Shown: positions 8,062 to 16,070, counted from the stretch's first letter. The stretch: DNA of 64,000 bases from Paenibacillus sp. FSL K6-1330 (GCF_037976825.1 NZ_CP150269.1:4601501-4665500); one strand, 5' to 3'. Numbers and translations: made by a program. The notes: generated by a model from the letters alone, not told the origin.

Positions 8062-9342
8062 TTAATTTAATATGGCGTTCATTTGAAGCCGACTTAATAC
8101 ATTGCCAACATGTGAATATGTTCCATCCCCATTATATCTCCCTTTATGAACGCCTTTTAAAATCGAACTATAATAGATTGGTCCTCCACTATCTCCTGGG
8201 TTTGAACTGTAACTTGCACTTCTTAAACCTGTAAAATTCACACCTTCAATCGTGTAAGAAACAGATTTACTTTTCAGCACTCCACAAGAAACTGGATTGT
8301 TAGATGAAGAAGCGCCTGAAATACAAATCATCTCCCCAACAAATTCATTACTACTATTTTGAACAAGATCAAAATATCCTCCTCTTGAATTATTAGTGTA
8401 CAGATTATTACTATATGTTAATGAAGATATACCAATTGCCGCTGCATCTACATTACCACCGTATATTCTTGCACCCATTGAGCCAACGTTATTTGTCCCT
8501 TGTTTAAAATTATTTCCAGTACTTCCACAATGTGCTGCCGTAATGATATATCCAGAACTTGTACTTGGATATTTGGCCATAAAGCCAAGCGTACAAAGAC
8601 CACCATTAGCATTAGTAATGGAAGTACCGGCTTGAAGAGGATTATATCCCAAACTTCTATTTTGATCTCTAACTAATGAAGATTCTCTTATCAATAACAT
8701 ATCAGAATTAAACTCTTCTTCCAGCACTTTTCTTTTTTCTAAATCTAGATTTTTGACTCCTACTTCTACTTTCTGTTCTGGTAGATTTATCAATGTATCA
8801 GTTATTATCACTCCATTATGCTCTACATTTAATAGCGTTAGTAATCTTTCATTAAGTTTAATCAGTTCTTGCTCAGTATACTTAGTTATGAAAACGTTAA
8901 TTAACGTGGGATCACCATAAATTTGTTTCAAATCAGATTCATACTTTGCTTTATCGTCCTCATTCTTAATTCCAACATTTAAGACTCCACCTAATTTTTG
9001 ATCAATAAATACGATAGTATCATTTTCATAATTATTGGTGTGCAGGTAATTTTTCACCAAAGGCAACTTTTTTAATTGATGTTCAATACGTAACGATAGT
9101 TGCTCTTCCTCAACTCTTGTTAATTTAATACCAAATTTAGAATCATCCGTTTTGTCATTGTTAAACAGAATTATATTATCTTCGCTTAACTGAGTTTTCA
9201 ATCCAAATTCTTCTCTGAATTTCAATTCATTTAAATAGCTATAGTAGGAATCAGTTTCGACTTCGTTTGCAATTACATTACCCGAAGAGAAAATAAGACT
9301 TATTATTACTATGAATGTAAAAGCTAAGTTTTTAATTTTCAT
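8062..9342 (-). CDS. Secreted trypsin-like serine protease with N-terminal prodomain
   Basis: Extracellular S1-type protease, 426 residues. I start at ATG 9342 because AAAGGAG lies 6 bases upstream. A signal peptide (about 1-26) is followed by a 205-residue charged prodomain, then the chymotrypsin-fold domain. Catalytic triad: H271 in ITAAHC, D299 in NVDAAAI, S385 in NPGDSGGP. Cysteines flank the His loop and a CI..SCG loop, as in alpha-lytic-protease/streptogrisin-type enzymes, which also need a prodomain to fold. Base composition is far more AT-rich than most of the window, suggesting horizontal acquisition. Substrate unknown. Confidence 0.9.
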   Translation of the reverse strand: MKIKNLAFTFIVIISLIFSSGNVIANEVETDSYYSYLNELKFREEFGLKTQLSEDNIILFNNDKTDDSKFGIKLTRVEEEQLSLRIEHQLKKLPLVKNYLHTNNYENDTIVFIDQKLGGVLNVGIKNEDDKAKYESDLKQIYGDPTLINVFITKYTEQELIKLNERLLTLLNVEHNGVIITDTLINLPEQKVEVGVKNLDLEKRKVLEEEFNSDMLLIRESSLVRDQNRSLGYNPLQAGTSITNANGGLCTLGFMAKYPSTSSGYIITAAHCGSTGNNFKQGTNNVGSMGARIYGGNVDAAAIGISSLTYSNNLYTNNSRGGYFDLVQNSSNEFVGEMICISGASSSNNPVSCGVLKSKSVSYTIEGVNFTGLRSASYSSNPGDSGGPIYYSSILKGVHKGRYNGDGTYSHVGNVLSRLQMNAILN

Positions 9343-9494
9343 GTTATTCTCCTTTATTTTAGATTTCAAAAATGTGTTTCGTTAGCAACCTTCTATCACT
9401 CTAAGGCAACCAAAAAATCCATACATATCATTTCCTTCCTAATTTTTACACTACACTATTAATGACTACTTAATTCAAGAGAAAGTTAAGGATA

Positions 9495-9519
9495 ATTTTA
9501 TTTTATTTTATTTTATTTT
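9495..9519. repeat. ATTTT microsatellite, five copies
   Basis: Five perfect tandem copies of ATTTT about 150 bases upstream of the protease start. Such tracts can change length by slippage. Confidence 0.85.
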
Positions 9520-9609
9520 CAAAATTATGTATTTAATTCATTTAATTAAACACCAGAAAATGGGGATTAGGACTACTCCATTGGTGGCTCACTCTGGTTG
9601 CCAACACAA

Positions 9610-9674
9610 AAACACCTCCAAGGTGACACCCATATCTTACGACATGATTTGGCAGATTTCTCTTGAAGGTGTTT
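9610..9674. repeat. Inverted repeat, 13-bp arms
   Basis: AAACACCTCCAAG (9610-9622) and CTTGAAGGTGTTT (9662-9674) match as inverted arms with one mismatch around 39 bases. It lies at the upstream boundary of the AT-rich block. It could be a terminator-like structure for the small protein gene at 9731 (minus strand) or the remnant of a mobile element end; no target-site duplication or transposase is visible. Confidence 0.45.
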
Positions 9675-9730
9675 GGATTTATCTCGATTAAGAGGTCAGT
9701 CTCCTCTGAGGAGAGTACCTTTTTAGTTTG

Positions 9731-10258
9731 CTATGCCTTCTCCCCCGCGACATCCCAACGATGGCGAAATTTCTCCAATCGCGGATGAAGCTGCGGCGGC
9801 TCGGACAAGAGGATGAGCCTCAGCTTCACAATCCATTCCTCGAATGAAGAAAAAGATGCAAACACATTGGCCATCTCAGGTGTCAGTATAAGAAAATGGG
9901 GACTTCCGTATTTCTCTACCAGATGACGAAGCGCGGTATCAATCGGCGTGTATTTTTTCCGTTTCGACTCGAAGGGTTCAATCACAACCGATGATCCTTC
10001 ATGCTCCTCTATCCATTCCTCAAGCTGTTTCTCCCGCTTGTAATAAGGGCTAACCGGCTCCTTGAACATCCGCCTGGCCGTCTCTTCATGCAGCGGATAC
10101 AGCACCAATTTTACAAATGACCGTTCTTCTAAAATGGCAGCAGCCTGCTCCAAATCCTTCTGGATCTGCTCGAAGAGATCGTAGAATATTAAGGTCCCTT
10201 TGGTTGTCGGCTTCGGGGGCTCGTAACCGTAAGGAACATACTCCAAATTGCGCGGCAT
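9731..10258 (-). CDS. Hypothetical protein, 175 residues
   Basis: Soluble, charged protein that I do not recognise. Visible features: an N-terminal Pro-rich start (YVPYGYEPPKPTTKG), a central helical part (DLFEQIQKDLEQAAAILEE), an acidic/basic KREKQLEEWIEEHEG helix and a hydrophobic strand FLILTPEMANVFASF. The start lies 20 bases after the amidase stop with a good AGGTGAAG ribosome binding site, so it is the second gene of the amidase operon. Codon use matches the core genome. No signal peptide or membrane segment. Confidence 0.7.
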   Translation of the reverse strand: MPRNLEYVPYGYEPPKPTTKGTLIFYDLFEQIQKDLEQAAAILEERSFVKLVLYPLHEETARRMFKEPVSPYYKREKQLEEWIEEHEGSSVVIEPFESKRKKYTPIDTALRHLVEKYGSPHFLILTPEMANVFASFSSFEEWIVKLRLILLSEPPQLHPRLEKFRHRWDVAGEKA

Positions 10259-10278
10259 GATGGAACTTCACCTCTCTT

Positions 10279-11775
10279 TTACTCTGATGACTGGGATGAA
10301 AGCTTTGGTGGAACCCGATGCTGGGTAGCCTGCTCAAAGCCGTAAGCTAATTGGATCAGTACGTGCTCGCTATATGCCGTCCCGATGAACGTAATGCCCT
10401 GTGGTCCCTTCGTAATATAGCCTCCAGGTGCAATGACGCCATTCTCGGCATAACCGCCGGGAACGGTAACCGATGGATACCCTGCCCGGGCAGCCAAATC
10501 TGGTCCATATTCATTACCCAGAAACAGCAGGGCGTCCAGCTGATATGTCTGCAGAACATGGTCAATCCCTCTCGTTCCCGCCATTTCTTTATTCTTCTGC
10601 TTGCTCTCAAGATACTCTGCTTCGGTTAGCGTACCGCTCGTCTCCTCGGCCCAAATCAATGTCCCCTGTCCATATTTCAAGGCAGCATCGGCGTGTGCCT
10701 CATTATAAGCGATAACTTCAGCCAACGAATGAACCGGCAGAGACGCGTCTAGGTTCGCCAAATAATCATTGACATATTTCTTGAACTCATAGCGAAGGAC
10801 ATTGGCATCCCACTTGGTATCCTGGCAAGGCAGCTCCACCGGATCAATAATAGTGGCTCCTTGATCCCGCAGCACTTCAATGGCGGACTCTACAATTTTT
10901 AGTCTATCCCGATCCAGGTGGTTATAGTAGTATCGGGGAATCCCGATTCGAGCTTTCTTCAAAAACTTTGAATCCAGAAACTTCGTGTAGTCCTCAACCC
11001 TTTTTTGGGGATCTATCTGGGTCACTTCGTCCAAATCATCGGTTCCCGCGATCACGCTAAGCAGAATTGCGGCATCTTCCACCGTTCTGGTCATCGGACC
11101 GGCCGTATCCTGCGTATGGGTGATGGGGATGATACCTGACCGGCTTACCAGTCCGATCGTCGGCTTAATGCCAACCAGACTGTTCTGGCTGGAAGGGCTG
11201 ATAATCGATCCGGATGTTTCCGTCCCGATGGCCGCTGCAGCCAAATTCGCCGCCACCGCAGCACCGGAGCCTGAGCTTGAACCTCCAATGAACATTTCGC
11301 CAGGGCCGTATGGATTTAACGTAAGTCCATGTCTTGATGAGTATCCGGCCCACATCGTCGATGACATGAAATTCGCCCACTCGGTCATATTGCTCTTACC
11401 CAAAATAACAGCACCCGCCTTACGCAGCTTCGCTGCAACAAAAGAGTCTTTCGTGGCAAACGAATCCGCAAGGGCGATGGAGCCGGCGCTCGTATGCAGC
11501 CGATCCCCGGTGTCGATATTGTCTTTGAGCAGGATGGGAATCCCGTGCAGCAATCCTCTTGCTCCCTGGTCTTTGCGCTCCCGATCCAACTCCCCGGCAA
11601 TTTGCAGCGCTTCAGGGTTCACTTCAAGAACCGAACGAAGAATTCCATCGTATAACCCGATCCGCTCCAGATACAATTGAACTAGCTCAACTGAAGTCAT
11701 CCAACCCTCTGCCATCGCCTGCTGCATATCCGAAATGGTTGCTTCCACAATCCATGTTTTTTTATCCATGATCAT
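10279..11775 (-). CDS. Amidase signature family protein
   Basis: Ser-cisSer-Lys amidase, 498 residues, the usual length. The catalytic Lys is K84 in GIPILLKDNID, the Gly/Ser-rich loop is GGSSSGSG (165-172) and the nucleophile lies in GTETSGSI (S190). It hydrolyses a carboxamide bond; the family includes peptide amidases, nitrile-pathway amidases and GatA. GatA is unlikely since no gatC or gatB is adjacent and the extended N-terminus resembles stand-alone amidases such as peptide amidase. No signal peptide, so cytoplasmic. It forms an operon with the hypothetical protein downstream. ATG 11775 has GGGGGA 7 bases upstream. Confidence 0.9.
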   Translation of the reverse strand: MIMDKKTWIVEATISDMQQAMAEGWMTSVELVQLYLERIGLYDGILRSVLEVNPEALQIAGELDRERKDQGARGLLHGIPILLKDNIDTGDRLHTSAGSIALADSFATKDSFVAAKLRKAGAVILGKSNMTEWANFMSSTMWAGYSSRHGLTLNPYGPGEMFIGGSSSGSGAAVAANLAAAAIGTETSGSIISPSSQNSLVGIKPTIGLVSRSGIIPITHTQDTAGPMTRTVEDAAILLSVIAGTDDLDEVTQIDPQKRVEDYTKFLDSKFLKKARIGIPRYYYNHLDRDRLKIVESAIEVLRDQGATIIDPVELPCQDTKWDANVLRYEFKKYVNDYLANLDASLPVHSLAEVIAYNEAHADAALKYGQGTLIWAEETSGTLTEAEYLESKQKNKEMAGTRGIDHVLQTYQLDALLFLGNEYGPDLAARAGYPSVTVPGGYAENGVIAPGGYITKGPQGITFIGTAYSEHVLIQLAYGFEQATQHRVPPKLSSQSSE

Positions 11776-11990
11776 ATATAGTCCCCCTGACTACTTATCT
11801 TTCTGACCTTACGGTAGGTGATGGGGATTAATGTTTCATATTTTAGCCTCCAGTCTGTTTATATCCTTATTTAATTCGGAATTCAGGAGCAAAATTCCTC
11901 TTATTATGCGTAATCCAAGCGGTACCTGTATGTTTCCGTCTTCCCTGATCTCTGCTTGCTATCTCTTTAATCGCCAACGAAACACAAAAC

Positions 11991-12017
11991 GCGGACCAAG
12001 AATAGTTCTTGATCCGC
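11991..12017 (-). terminator. Terminator of the peptide/ABC exporter operon
   Basis: Stem GCGGA-CCAAGAA / TTCTTGA-TCCGC with a 3-nt loop; on the minus strand followed by GTTTTGTGTTT. It lies 40 bases past the ABC transporter stop. Confidence 0.8.
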
Positions 12018-12056
12018 TCCTGTCCCCATTCGAAATCTTCAACTTAAGGTACGATT

Positions 12057-13844
12057 CTACCGATACCATTGAGCCTGCTTGTTGAACATCTCGGCATAGT
12101 GGGCACCCTGCTCAATTAACTCCTCGTGTCTTCCCTCTTCGACGATTCTCCCATCCTTAAGGACAAGAATGCGGTCCGCATGTCTGCAGCTTCCCAATCG
12201 GTGGGATATGAATATGGCAGTTTTGCCATCGGTCATGGACATCAGATTCTCGAAAATGGCGGATTCCGTCAACGGGTCTACTGCTGCTGTCGGCTCGTCC
12301 AGATAAATCACTTCGAAATCCCGATAGAACGCCCGAGCGATCGCTACCTTCTGCCATTGGCCCTGAGACAGTTCACGCCCTCCCGAGAAACGCGTTCCAA
12401 GCTGGGTTGTAACACCATCCTGCAGCGAATCCGCAAGTGAGGTCATCGATGCCTTTTCCATGGCATCGTTCAATTGGTAATGCGCTTGGCGATCATCCGG
12501 ATCAATCTCCCGCAGCGCTATGTTGGCCTCAAGGGTCAATTCATATCGGTAAAAATCTTGAAAGACCGCCGTTACTCTACTGCGAAAGCTCGCAGGATCA
12601 TAATCCTGTATCGGGACGCCGTCATAACGCACGACGCCATGCGTCGGTTCATATAGTCCCAGCATAACTTTTACGAGGGTACTCTTCCCCGCACCGTTCT
12701 CACCGACAATCGCGATCTTCTCTCCGGGCTTGATGCGAATCGTCAAATCCTCAAGAACAGGCTGTTTCTGATTCGGATATCGAAATGTTACGCCTTCCAC
12801 ATCGATTCCTTCCCGTAAAGGCGTGTCCATCGGCAGGGCTTGATCCGTTTGCGGAACCGGCGTATCCAGAAATTCAAACAGTTCGTGGATGAACAAGCCG
12901 TCATGATAGATTTGCCCGATGTTCTGACTGATGTTTTGTATGGAATAACGGGTGTCCTGTACCGCTTGATAGAGCGCGACATAGCTGCCGATGGTTAGTT
13001 TGACGCGGGAGGCGATCCATATGAATACAGCTAAAATACTAAAAGAAAAAATCGTGACGGCCGATTCCACGATCAGGCGATTCTTCATATTTTTCCGTTC
13101 GACGCCCAGCATTTCATACGTATTCTTGAAATAGATGCCCCGCCATTTGTTCAATAAGTAGTCTTTAGCATGAAACAGCCGGATTTCCTTGGCCGCTTCC
13201 TTCGTCTGCAGCAGCTGGTTCATATACGCCGCCATCCTGGATGAAGCGGTCTGCTGATGGATCACCACGAATCGGGAAGTGCCCTCTTTCTTCTGGATGA
13301 TCAGCAGTGGTATGATCAGAAGCAGCATGACAATAGGCAATATGTAATGAAAGCTAAACAATAGAATGAGCAAACCGACCAGCGTAATGACGCTCTGTGC
13401 AATCGAGAACATGTAGAACACCATGTTAATACCGCAGATATTCAGATTGCGCAGAGCCCGCTGCAGCTTGTCATAGCTTTCTGGAGATTCAAAGAATACG
13501 AACGGAAGCTTGCTTAACTTCTCAGATACCTGAAGGTTAAACCAGAAGGAGACATAAGCATTCATCTTTCGCTCGGTATACTTTTGAAGGGAAGCCAGCA
13601 CAATGCCAATCAGCATAGCCATCAGTTGAAGAGCCAGCCAATATAATGCATTGATTGGAGCTTCGCCCCGAGTAAGAACGCCGGTAATGGCGTTTATGAC
13701 TTGAGCTGTAACGTAAATCTGTGCTACAGGTAGAAAAGCTTGGAGTAAATATATCATCGTAGATCTAGTAAACATGCGTGGTGAGACACGGTACACCTGC
13801 TTCATAACCTCAAACATCAGGTTTGCATATTTCATGTTGTACAA
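12057..13844 (-). CDS. ABC transporter, fused permease and ATPase (candidate peptide exporter)
   Basis: Half-type ABC exporter of 595 residues: six-helix membrane domain (about 20-310) followed by the nucleotide-binding domain with Walker A GENGAGKST (near 393), Q-loop VFQDFY, the signature in variant form LSQGQWQ, Walker B VIYLDEPTAA and the switch His in ISHRLG. There is no N-terminal C39 peptidase domain, so it would not cut a double-glycine leader. TTG 13844 is chosen as start because GGAGG lies 7 bases before it. It is the last gene of an operon that begins with a six-cysteine peptide and two redox proteins, which suggests that it exports that peptide; this is inference. A homodimer is expected since no partner gene is present. 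Confidence 0.92.
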   Translation of the reverse strand: MYNMKYANLMFEVMKQVYRVSPRMFTRSTMIYLLQAFLPVAQIYVTAQVINAITGVLTRGEAPINALYWLALQLMAMLIGIVLASLQKYTERKMNAYVSFWFNLQVSEKLSKLPFVFFESPESYDKLQRALRNLNICGINMVFYMFSIAQSVITLVGLLILLFSFHYILPIVMLLLIIPLLIIQKKEGTSRFVVIHQQTASSRMAAYMNQLLQTKEAAKEIRLFHAKDYLLNKWRGIYFKNTYEMLGVERKNMKNRLIVESAVTIFSFSILAVFIWIASRVKLTIGSYVALYQAVQDTRYSIQNISQNIGQIYHDGLFIHELFEFLDTPVPQTDQALPMDTPLREGIDVEGVTFRYPNQKQPVLEDLTIRIKPGEKIAIVGENGAGKSTLVKVMLGLYEPTHGVVRYDGVPIQDYDPASFRSRVTAVFQDFYRYELTLEANIALREIDPDDRQAHYQLNDAMEKASMTSLADSLQDGVTTQLGTRFSGGRELSQGQWQKVAIARAFYRDFEVIYLDEPTAAVDPLTESAIFENLMSMTDGKTAIFISHRLGSCRHADRILVLKDGRIVEEGRHEELIEQGAHYAEMFNKQAQWYR

Positions 13845-13863
13845 CCTTGAGCCTCCTTCGTCA

Positions 13864-14454
13864 TTAAGCCGATTTGTTAAGGGCTGAAGGTTTTGCCTGC
13901 GGCAGCTGCTTGATCATTTGTTCAAAATGATGCAAGTAATTGGTTACGCTTTTGTTAATCACGATCTGCTCCTCAGATAAATAGAACGCCAACGGAAACC
14001 GGTTCACCTTAAACGAATCGATCAAAGCCCGATCAGCCCAGACCACCTGCAAATCCGTTAATCCGTTGGCACTGGCCATTTCAGCAGCCTCCTCGGCATC
14101 CTGGGCGTACAGAAACAACGTAATCGGAAGTTCCGGATGCGATGTCATGAACGTTTTGATGGCCCCGTATGTTTCCTTGCATGCATTGCAATGATTCATC
14201 GTGAACAGGAGGATTTTGGACTTATCGTCATACAGATTAAGGGGGTCCCCGTTCATACTCACATAGGTTGTTCGGGGAATCTGCATGCCGAGCTCTAGTC
14301 CCTCCTTCGGAACGGTCGGTTCCTCATCACCGCTTACGGCTGCCTGCGGCCTCAACTTCAACTCTCGAACATGCCGGTACAGCTTCATAACGAAGAAGGC
14401 CAAACTGAATATCAAGCCATATTGAATCACGAGTACAGTTGTAATCAAATCCAT
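13864..14454 (-). CDS. Membrane-anchored thioredoxin-like protein (MauD/redoxin type)
   Basis: A 196-residue protein with one N-terminal membrane helix (about 5-25) and a redoxin-fold domain outside it. The active-site pair C89-N-A-C92 sits in LFTMNHCNACKETYG; the cis-Pro loop is VNRFPLAFYL. This is the architecture of MauD-like and TlpA-like thiol-disulfide proteins, here expected to act on the outer face of the membrane. It lies between a MauE-like quinone/thiol partner (5 bases upstream) and the ABC exporter (19 bases downstream). In this setting it may form or correct disulfides in the six-cysteine peptide. Family firm, substrate inferred. Confidence 0.88.
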   Translation of the reverse strand: MDLITTVLVIQYGLIFSLAFFVMKLYRHVRELKLRPQAAVSGDEEPTVPKEGLELGMQIPRTTYVSMNGDPLNLYDDKSKILLFTMNHCNACKETYGAIKTFMTSHPELPITLFLYAQDAEEAAEMASANGLTDLQVVWADRALIDSFKVNRFPLAFYLSEEQIVINKSVTNYLHHFEQMIKQLPQAKPSALNKSA

Positions 14455-14459
14455 AGATT

Positions 14460-14987
14460 TTATTCTCCCCTCGCCTGTATGGAATCAAGAGTATAAACAT
14501 TCAATGCGATTAACGAAATAGCGGCAATCCCGACGGAGGACAGCAAGGTGAGAACCGCCTCTTGGACCGGCATACTGAGTGGATTCACGGGTTCTGAAAA
14601 AAGCCAAATTAGCGCATTTAATAAACCTAAGCATGCAACTTTAACAACCGTATTCCTGCCGAGAGTCTCATTAGACCATGAGCCGAAGCAGCTGCATGTT
14701 ATCACCTGTTTCTGCACGATCCTTGCTTGGTAAACAGCGTAGCCGAACCCTGCCAGCAAAATAAAAATCACAATTTGCGCAAGCATCCTGCTCCAGGAAA
14801 ACAATAAACCTACCCCAGCTGCGATCTCAGCGGTGCAAATGAGAACAGCTACAATCGGTAAGTGACCTGCAGGCAGCTGCAGTCGTTCGATTGTCATCCT
14901 GAAATCCGCTAACGACAACAGTTTCGACACTCCCGAAAACACAAAAATCAAGCTCAGATACATTAGGCATAGCGCACTCATGGACAC
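14460..14987 (-). CDS. MauE/DoxX-family redox-associated membrane protein
   Basis: Integral membrane protein of 175 residues with four predicted helices, matching the MauE/DoxX-like family that accompanies MauD/TlpA proteins and passes electrons to or from membrane thiols. Helix 1 ends GVSKLLSLADF; the redox signature is C98-S-C100-F-G, the place where MauE has CGCFG. GTG 14987 is chosen as start since AAGGAG is 8 bases upstream; the ATG at 14981 is too far. The start overlaps the end of a short reading frame on the same strand. It works as a pair with the thioredoxin-like protein encoded next. Confidence 0.85.
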   Translation of the reverse strand: MSMSALCLMYLSLIFVFSGVSKLLSLADFRMTIERLQLPAGHLPIVAVLICTAEIAAGVGLLFSWSRMLAQIVIFILLAGFGYAVYQARIVQKQVITCSCFGSWSNETLGRNTVVKVACLGLLNALIWLFSEPVNPLSMPVQEAVLTLLSSVGIAAISLIALNVYTLDSIQARGE

Positions 14988-15129
14988 CGTTCATTCTCCT
15001 TCCCGACAACCAGGGAGACCAAGCCCCCATCCGATGACATTGATATCTTGCTAACACTGCTCGTTGCTGTTCTTCTTCGCTGTTCACTGTCTCTCTTTCA
15101 TATTGCAATTGCAATGGACCCGTCATCAT
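14978..15129 (-). pseudogene. Possible small frameshifted gene between peptide and MauE-like gene
   Basis: From ATG 15129, with a GAGGT site 7 bases upstream, a frame reads MMTGPLQLQYERETV and continues with SEEEQQ, but then runs out of frame into the MauE gene. The -1 frame picks up a natural-looking tail (ISMSSDGGLVSLVVG, KENERCP) ending TGA at 14978-14980, overlapping the MauE start in the way coupled genes do. A single-base indel near 15065-15080 would join both into a protein of about 50 residues. It may be a disrupted second peptide or an accessory protein. Low certainty. Confidence 0.3.
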
Positions 15130-15185
15130 AATTGATACCTCACTCTTCAACGGTGATAAGAAACCAGAGGACCGGCGCTAAATAT

Positions 15186-15214
15186 AAACAGCGGAACAAG
15201 GAGTTCCGCTGTTT
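15186..15214 (-). terminator. Internal terminator after the six-cysteine peptide gene
   Basis: Perfect 12-bp stem (AAACAGCGGAAC/GTTCCGCTGTTT) with a 5-nt loop, 22 bases after the peptide stop, followed on the minus strand by ATATTTAG. The tail is weak, so partial read-through into the redox and transporter genes is likely, giving more peptide transcript than transporter transcript. Confidence 0.75.
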
Positions 15215-15236
15215 ATGCATGCGCTTTCATAAAATG

Positions 15237-15362
15237 TTAGCAACCGCAAGTATATCTCTCTTCGGAACCATTGCCGCAGTCCCATACCTCAAGACGAACG
15301 CCAAATTTATCACGTCCGCATTGCTCCGTTGTGTTACAGGAAGTATGACGAAGAATACACAT
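15237..15362 (-). CDS. Six-cysteine 41-residue peptide, candidate bacteriocin-like precursor
   Basis: A short gene with an exceptional ribosome binding site (AAAGGAGGTGAAC, ending 4 bases before ATG). The 41-residue product begins MCILRHTSCNTTEQCG and has cysteines at 2, 9, 15, 29, 39 and 41, ending C-G-C. There is no hydrophobic signal peptide and no double-glycine leader. It heads an operon with a MauE-like membrane protein, a thioredoxin-like protein and an ABC exporter, with a terminator directly after it. I infer a secreted, disulfide-stabilised peptide, perhaps a leaderless or defensin-like bacteriocin or a signal peptide. A metal-binding or redox-carrier peptide is the main alternative. 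Not matched to a named family from memory. Confidence 0.7.
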   Translation of the reverse strand: MCILRHTSCNTTEQCGRDKFGVRLEVWDCGNGSEERYTCGC

Positions 15363-15552
15363 AAATGTTCACCTCCTTTCAAGTCATGAAATTCATCCAT
15401 ATATATGAAAGGTGTTGCCGTGCTGAAGGATCGAGGTGTATTAAACGCTGGATGTAGGAGCTTTCATTTCATAAGCCGAAAACACTGTAAGCGGGTTCAA
15501 TTCAGAAGTAGCGTAAGAGGAGCTTGTCCTAACTAACTAGCTTTCAAGATAC

Positions 15553-15584
15553 TACAAATATACTATATTTGTAATTTATTACAA
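15553..15584. promoter_or_regulatory. Two overlapping palindromes between divergent genes
   Basis: Arms TACAAATATA and TATATTTGTA around a single C (15553-15573, perfect), overlapping TTGTAAT-TT-ATTACAA (15569-15584). They lie between the six-cysteine peptide operon (minus) and the 126-residue gene (plus), over the -35 region of the latter, as an operator would. Confidence 0.55.
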
Positions 15585-15606
15585 GGATAATATCTTACAG
15601 TAAAAT
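15579..15606 (+). promoter_or_regulatory. Candidate promoter of the DUF4183-like gene
   Basis: TTACAA (15579-15584), 16 bases, TAAAAT (15601-15606), ending about 40 bases before the start codon. The -35 is embedded in a palindrome. Confidence 0.45.
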
Positions 15607-15644
15607 AATAGAATATTATCCCTGAATAGAAAGAGGAGTCGACC

Positions 15645-16025
15645 GTGCAAATCCAGATCCGATTATCCAACCATCATCCGAAAGGCATCCAAGGATTACC
15701 CGGTAGCGTGATTGTGCCGGAGATCATTGTAATACCGACCACGCTTCGTAATTTTTACGTTTTGATGTCCGAAGTTAATCTGGATGTTCCCTTTGTCATA
15801 CCTGTCCAGCAATTTACGGATGATGACGGAAACCATACATTTCAGAGCATTGAGGTCGGTCCGAACACCACATCAACGTTTTATATCAATGGCATGATTC
15901 AGGAAGGCCGAATATACACCCTCACGCCGGGATCACTAACCTTGTATTCTCCCGGCGATGTACTCCTGGCCGGCACGCCGATCTTGCTGGAGGTTTTATA
16001 CCTCACCGTTCAGGTGGTGGCTTAA
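15645..16025 (+). CDS. DUF4183-like protein
   Basis: A 126-residue beta-rich protein. The second half, with TFYINGMIQEGRIYTLTPG, then LTLYSPGDVLLAGTPILLEVL, follows the pattern of DUF4183, a domain found in Bacillus and Paenibacillus surface, exosporium and collagen-like proteins (a strand pair, F-V-N-G-x-x-Q, then G-x-L-x-L and G-T-P-I-I-L). There is no signal peptide. AAGAGGAG lies 8 bases before the start (GTG at 15645). It stands alone between two divergent or opposing operons and is closed by a terminator. A structural role on spores or the cell surface is plausible but not shown. Confidence 0.7.
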   Translation: MQIQIRLSNHHPKGIQGLPGSVIVPEIIVIPTTLRNFYVLMSEVNLDVPFVIPVQQFTDDDGNHTFQSIEVGPNTTSTFYINGMIQEGRIYTLTPGSLTLYSPGDVLLAGTPILLEVLYLTVQVVA

Positions 16026-16032
16026 CACACAC

Positions 16033-16070
16033 AAAGACCCCCCACTCCATTTAGGCAGTGAGGGGTCTTT
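16033..16070. terminator. Bidirectional terminator between DUF4183-like gene and fucU
   Basis: AAAGACCCC/GGGGTCTTT with an inner CACT/AGTG extension. It sits 8 bases past each of the two converging genes. Confidence 0.85.

Noticed and set aside
11831..12085. An 84-codon plus-strand frame
   Set aside because: No ribosome binding site and it covers the terminator of the opposing ABC transporter operon.
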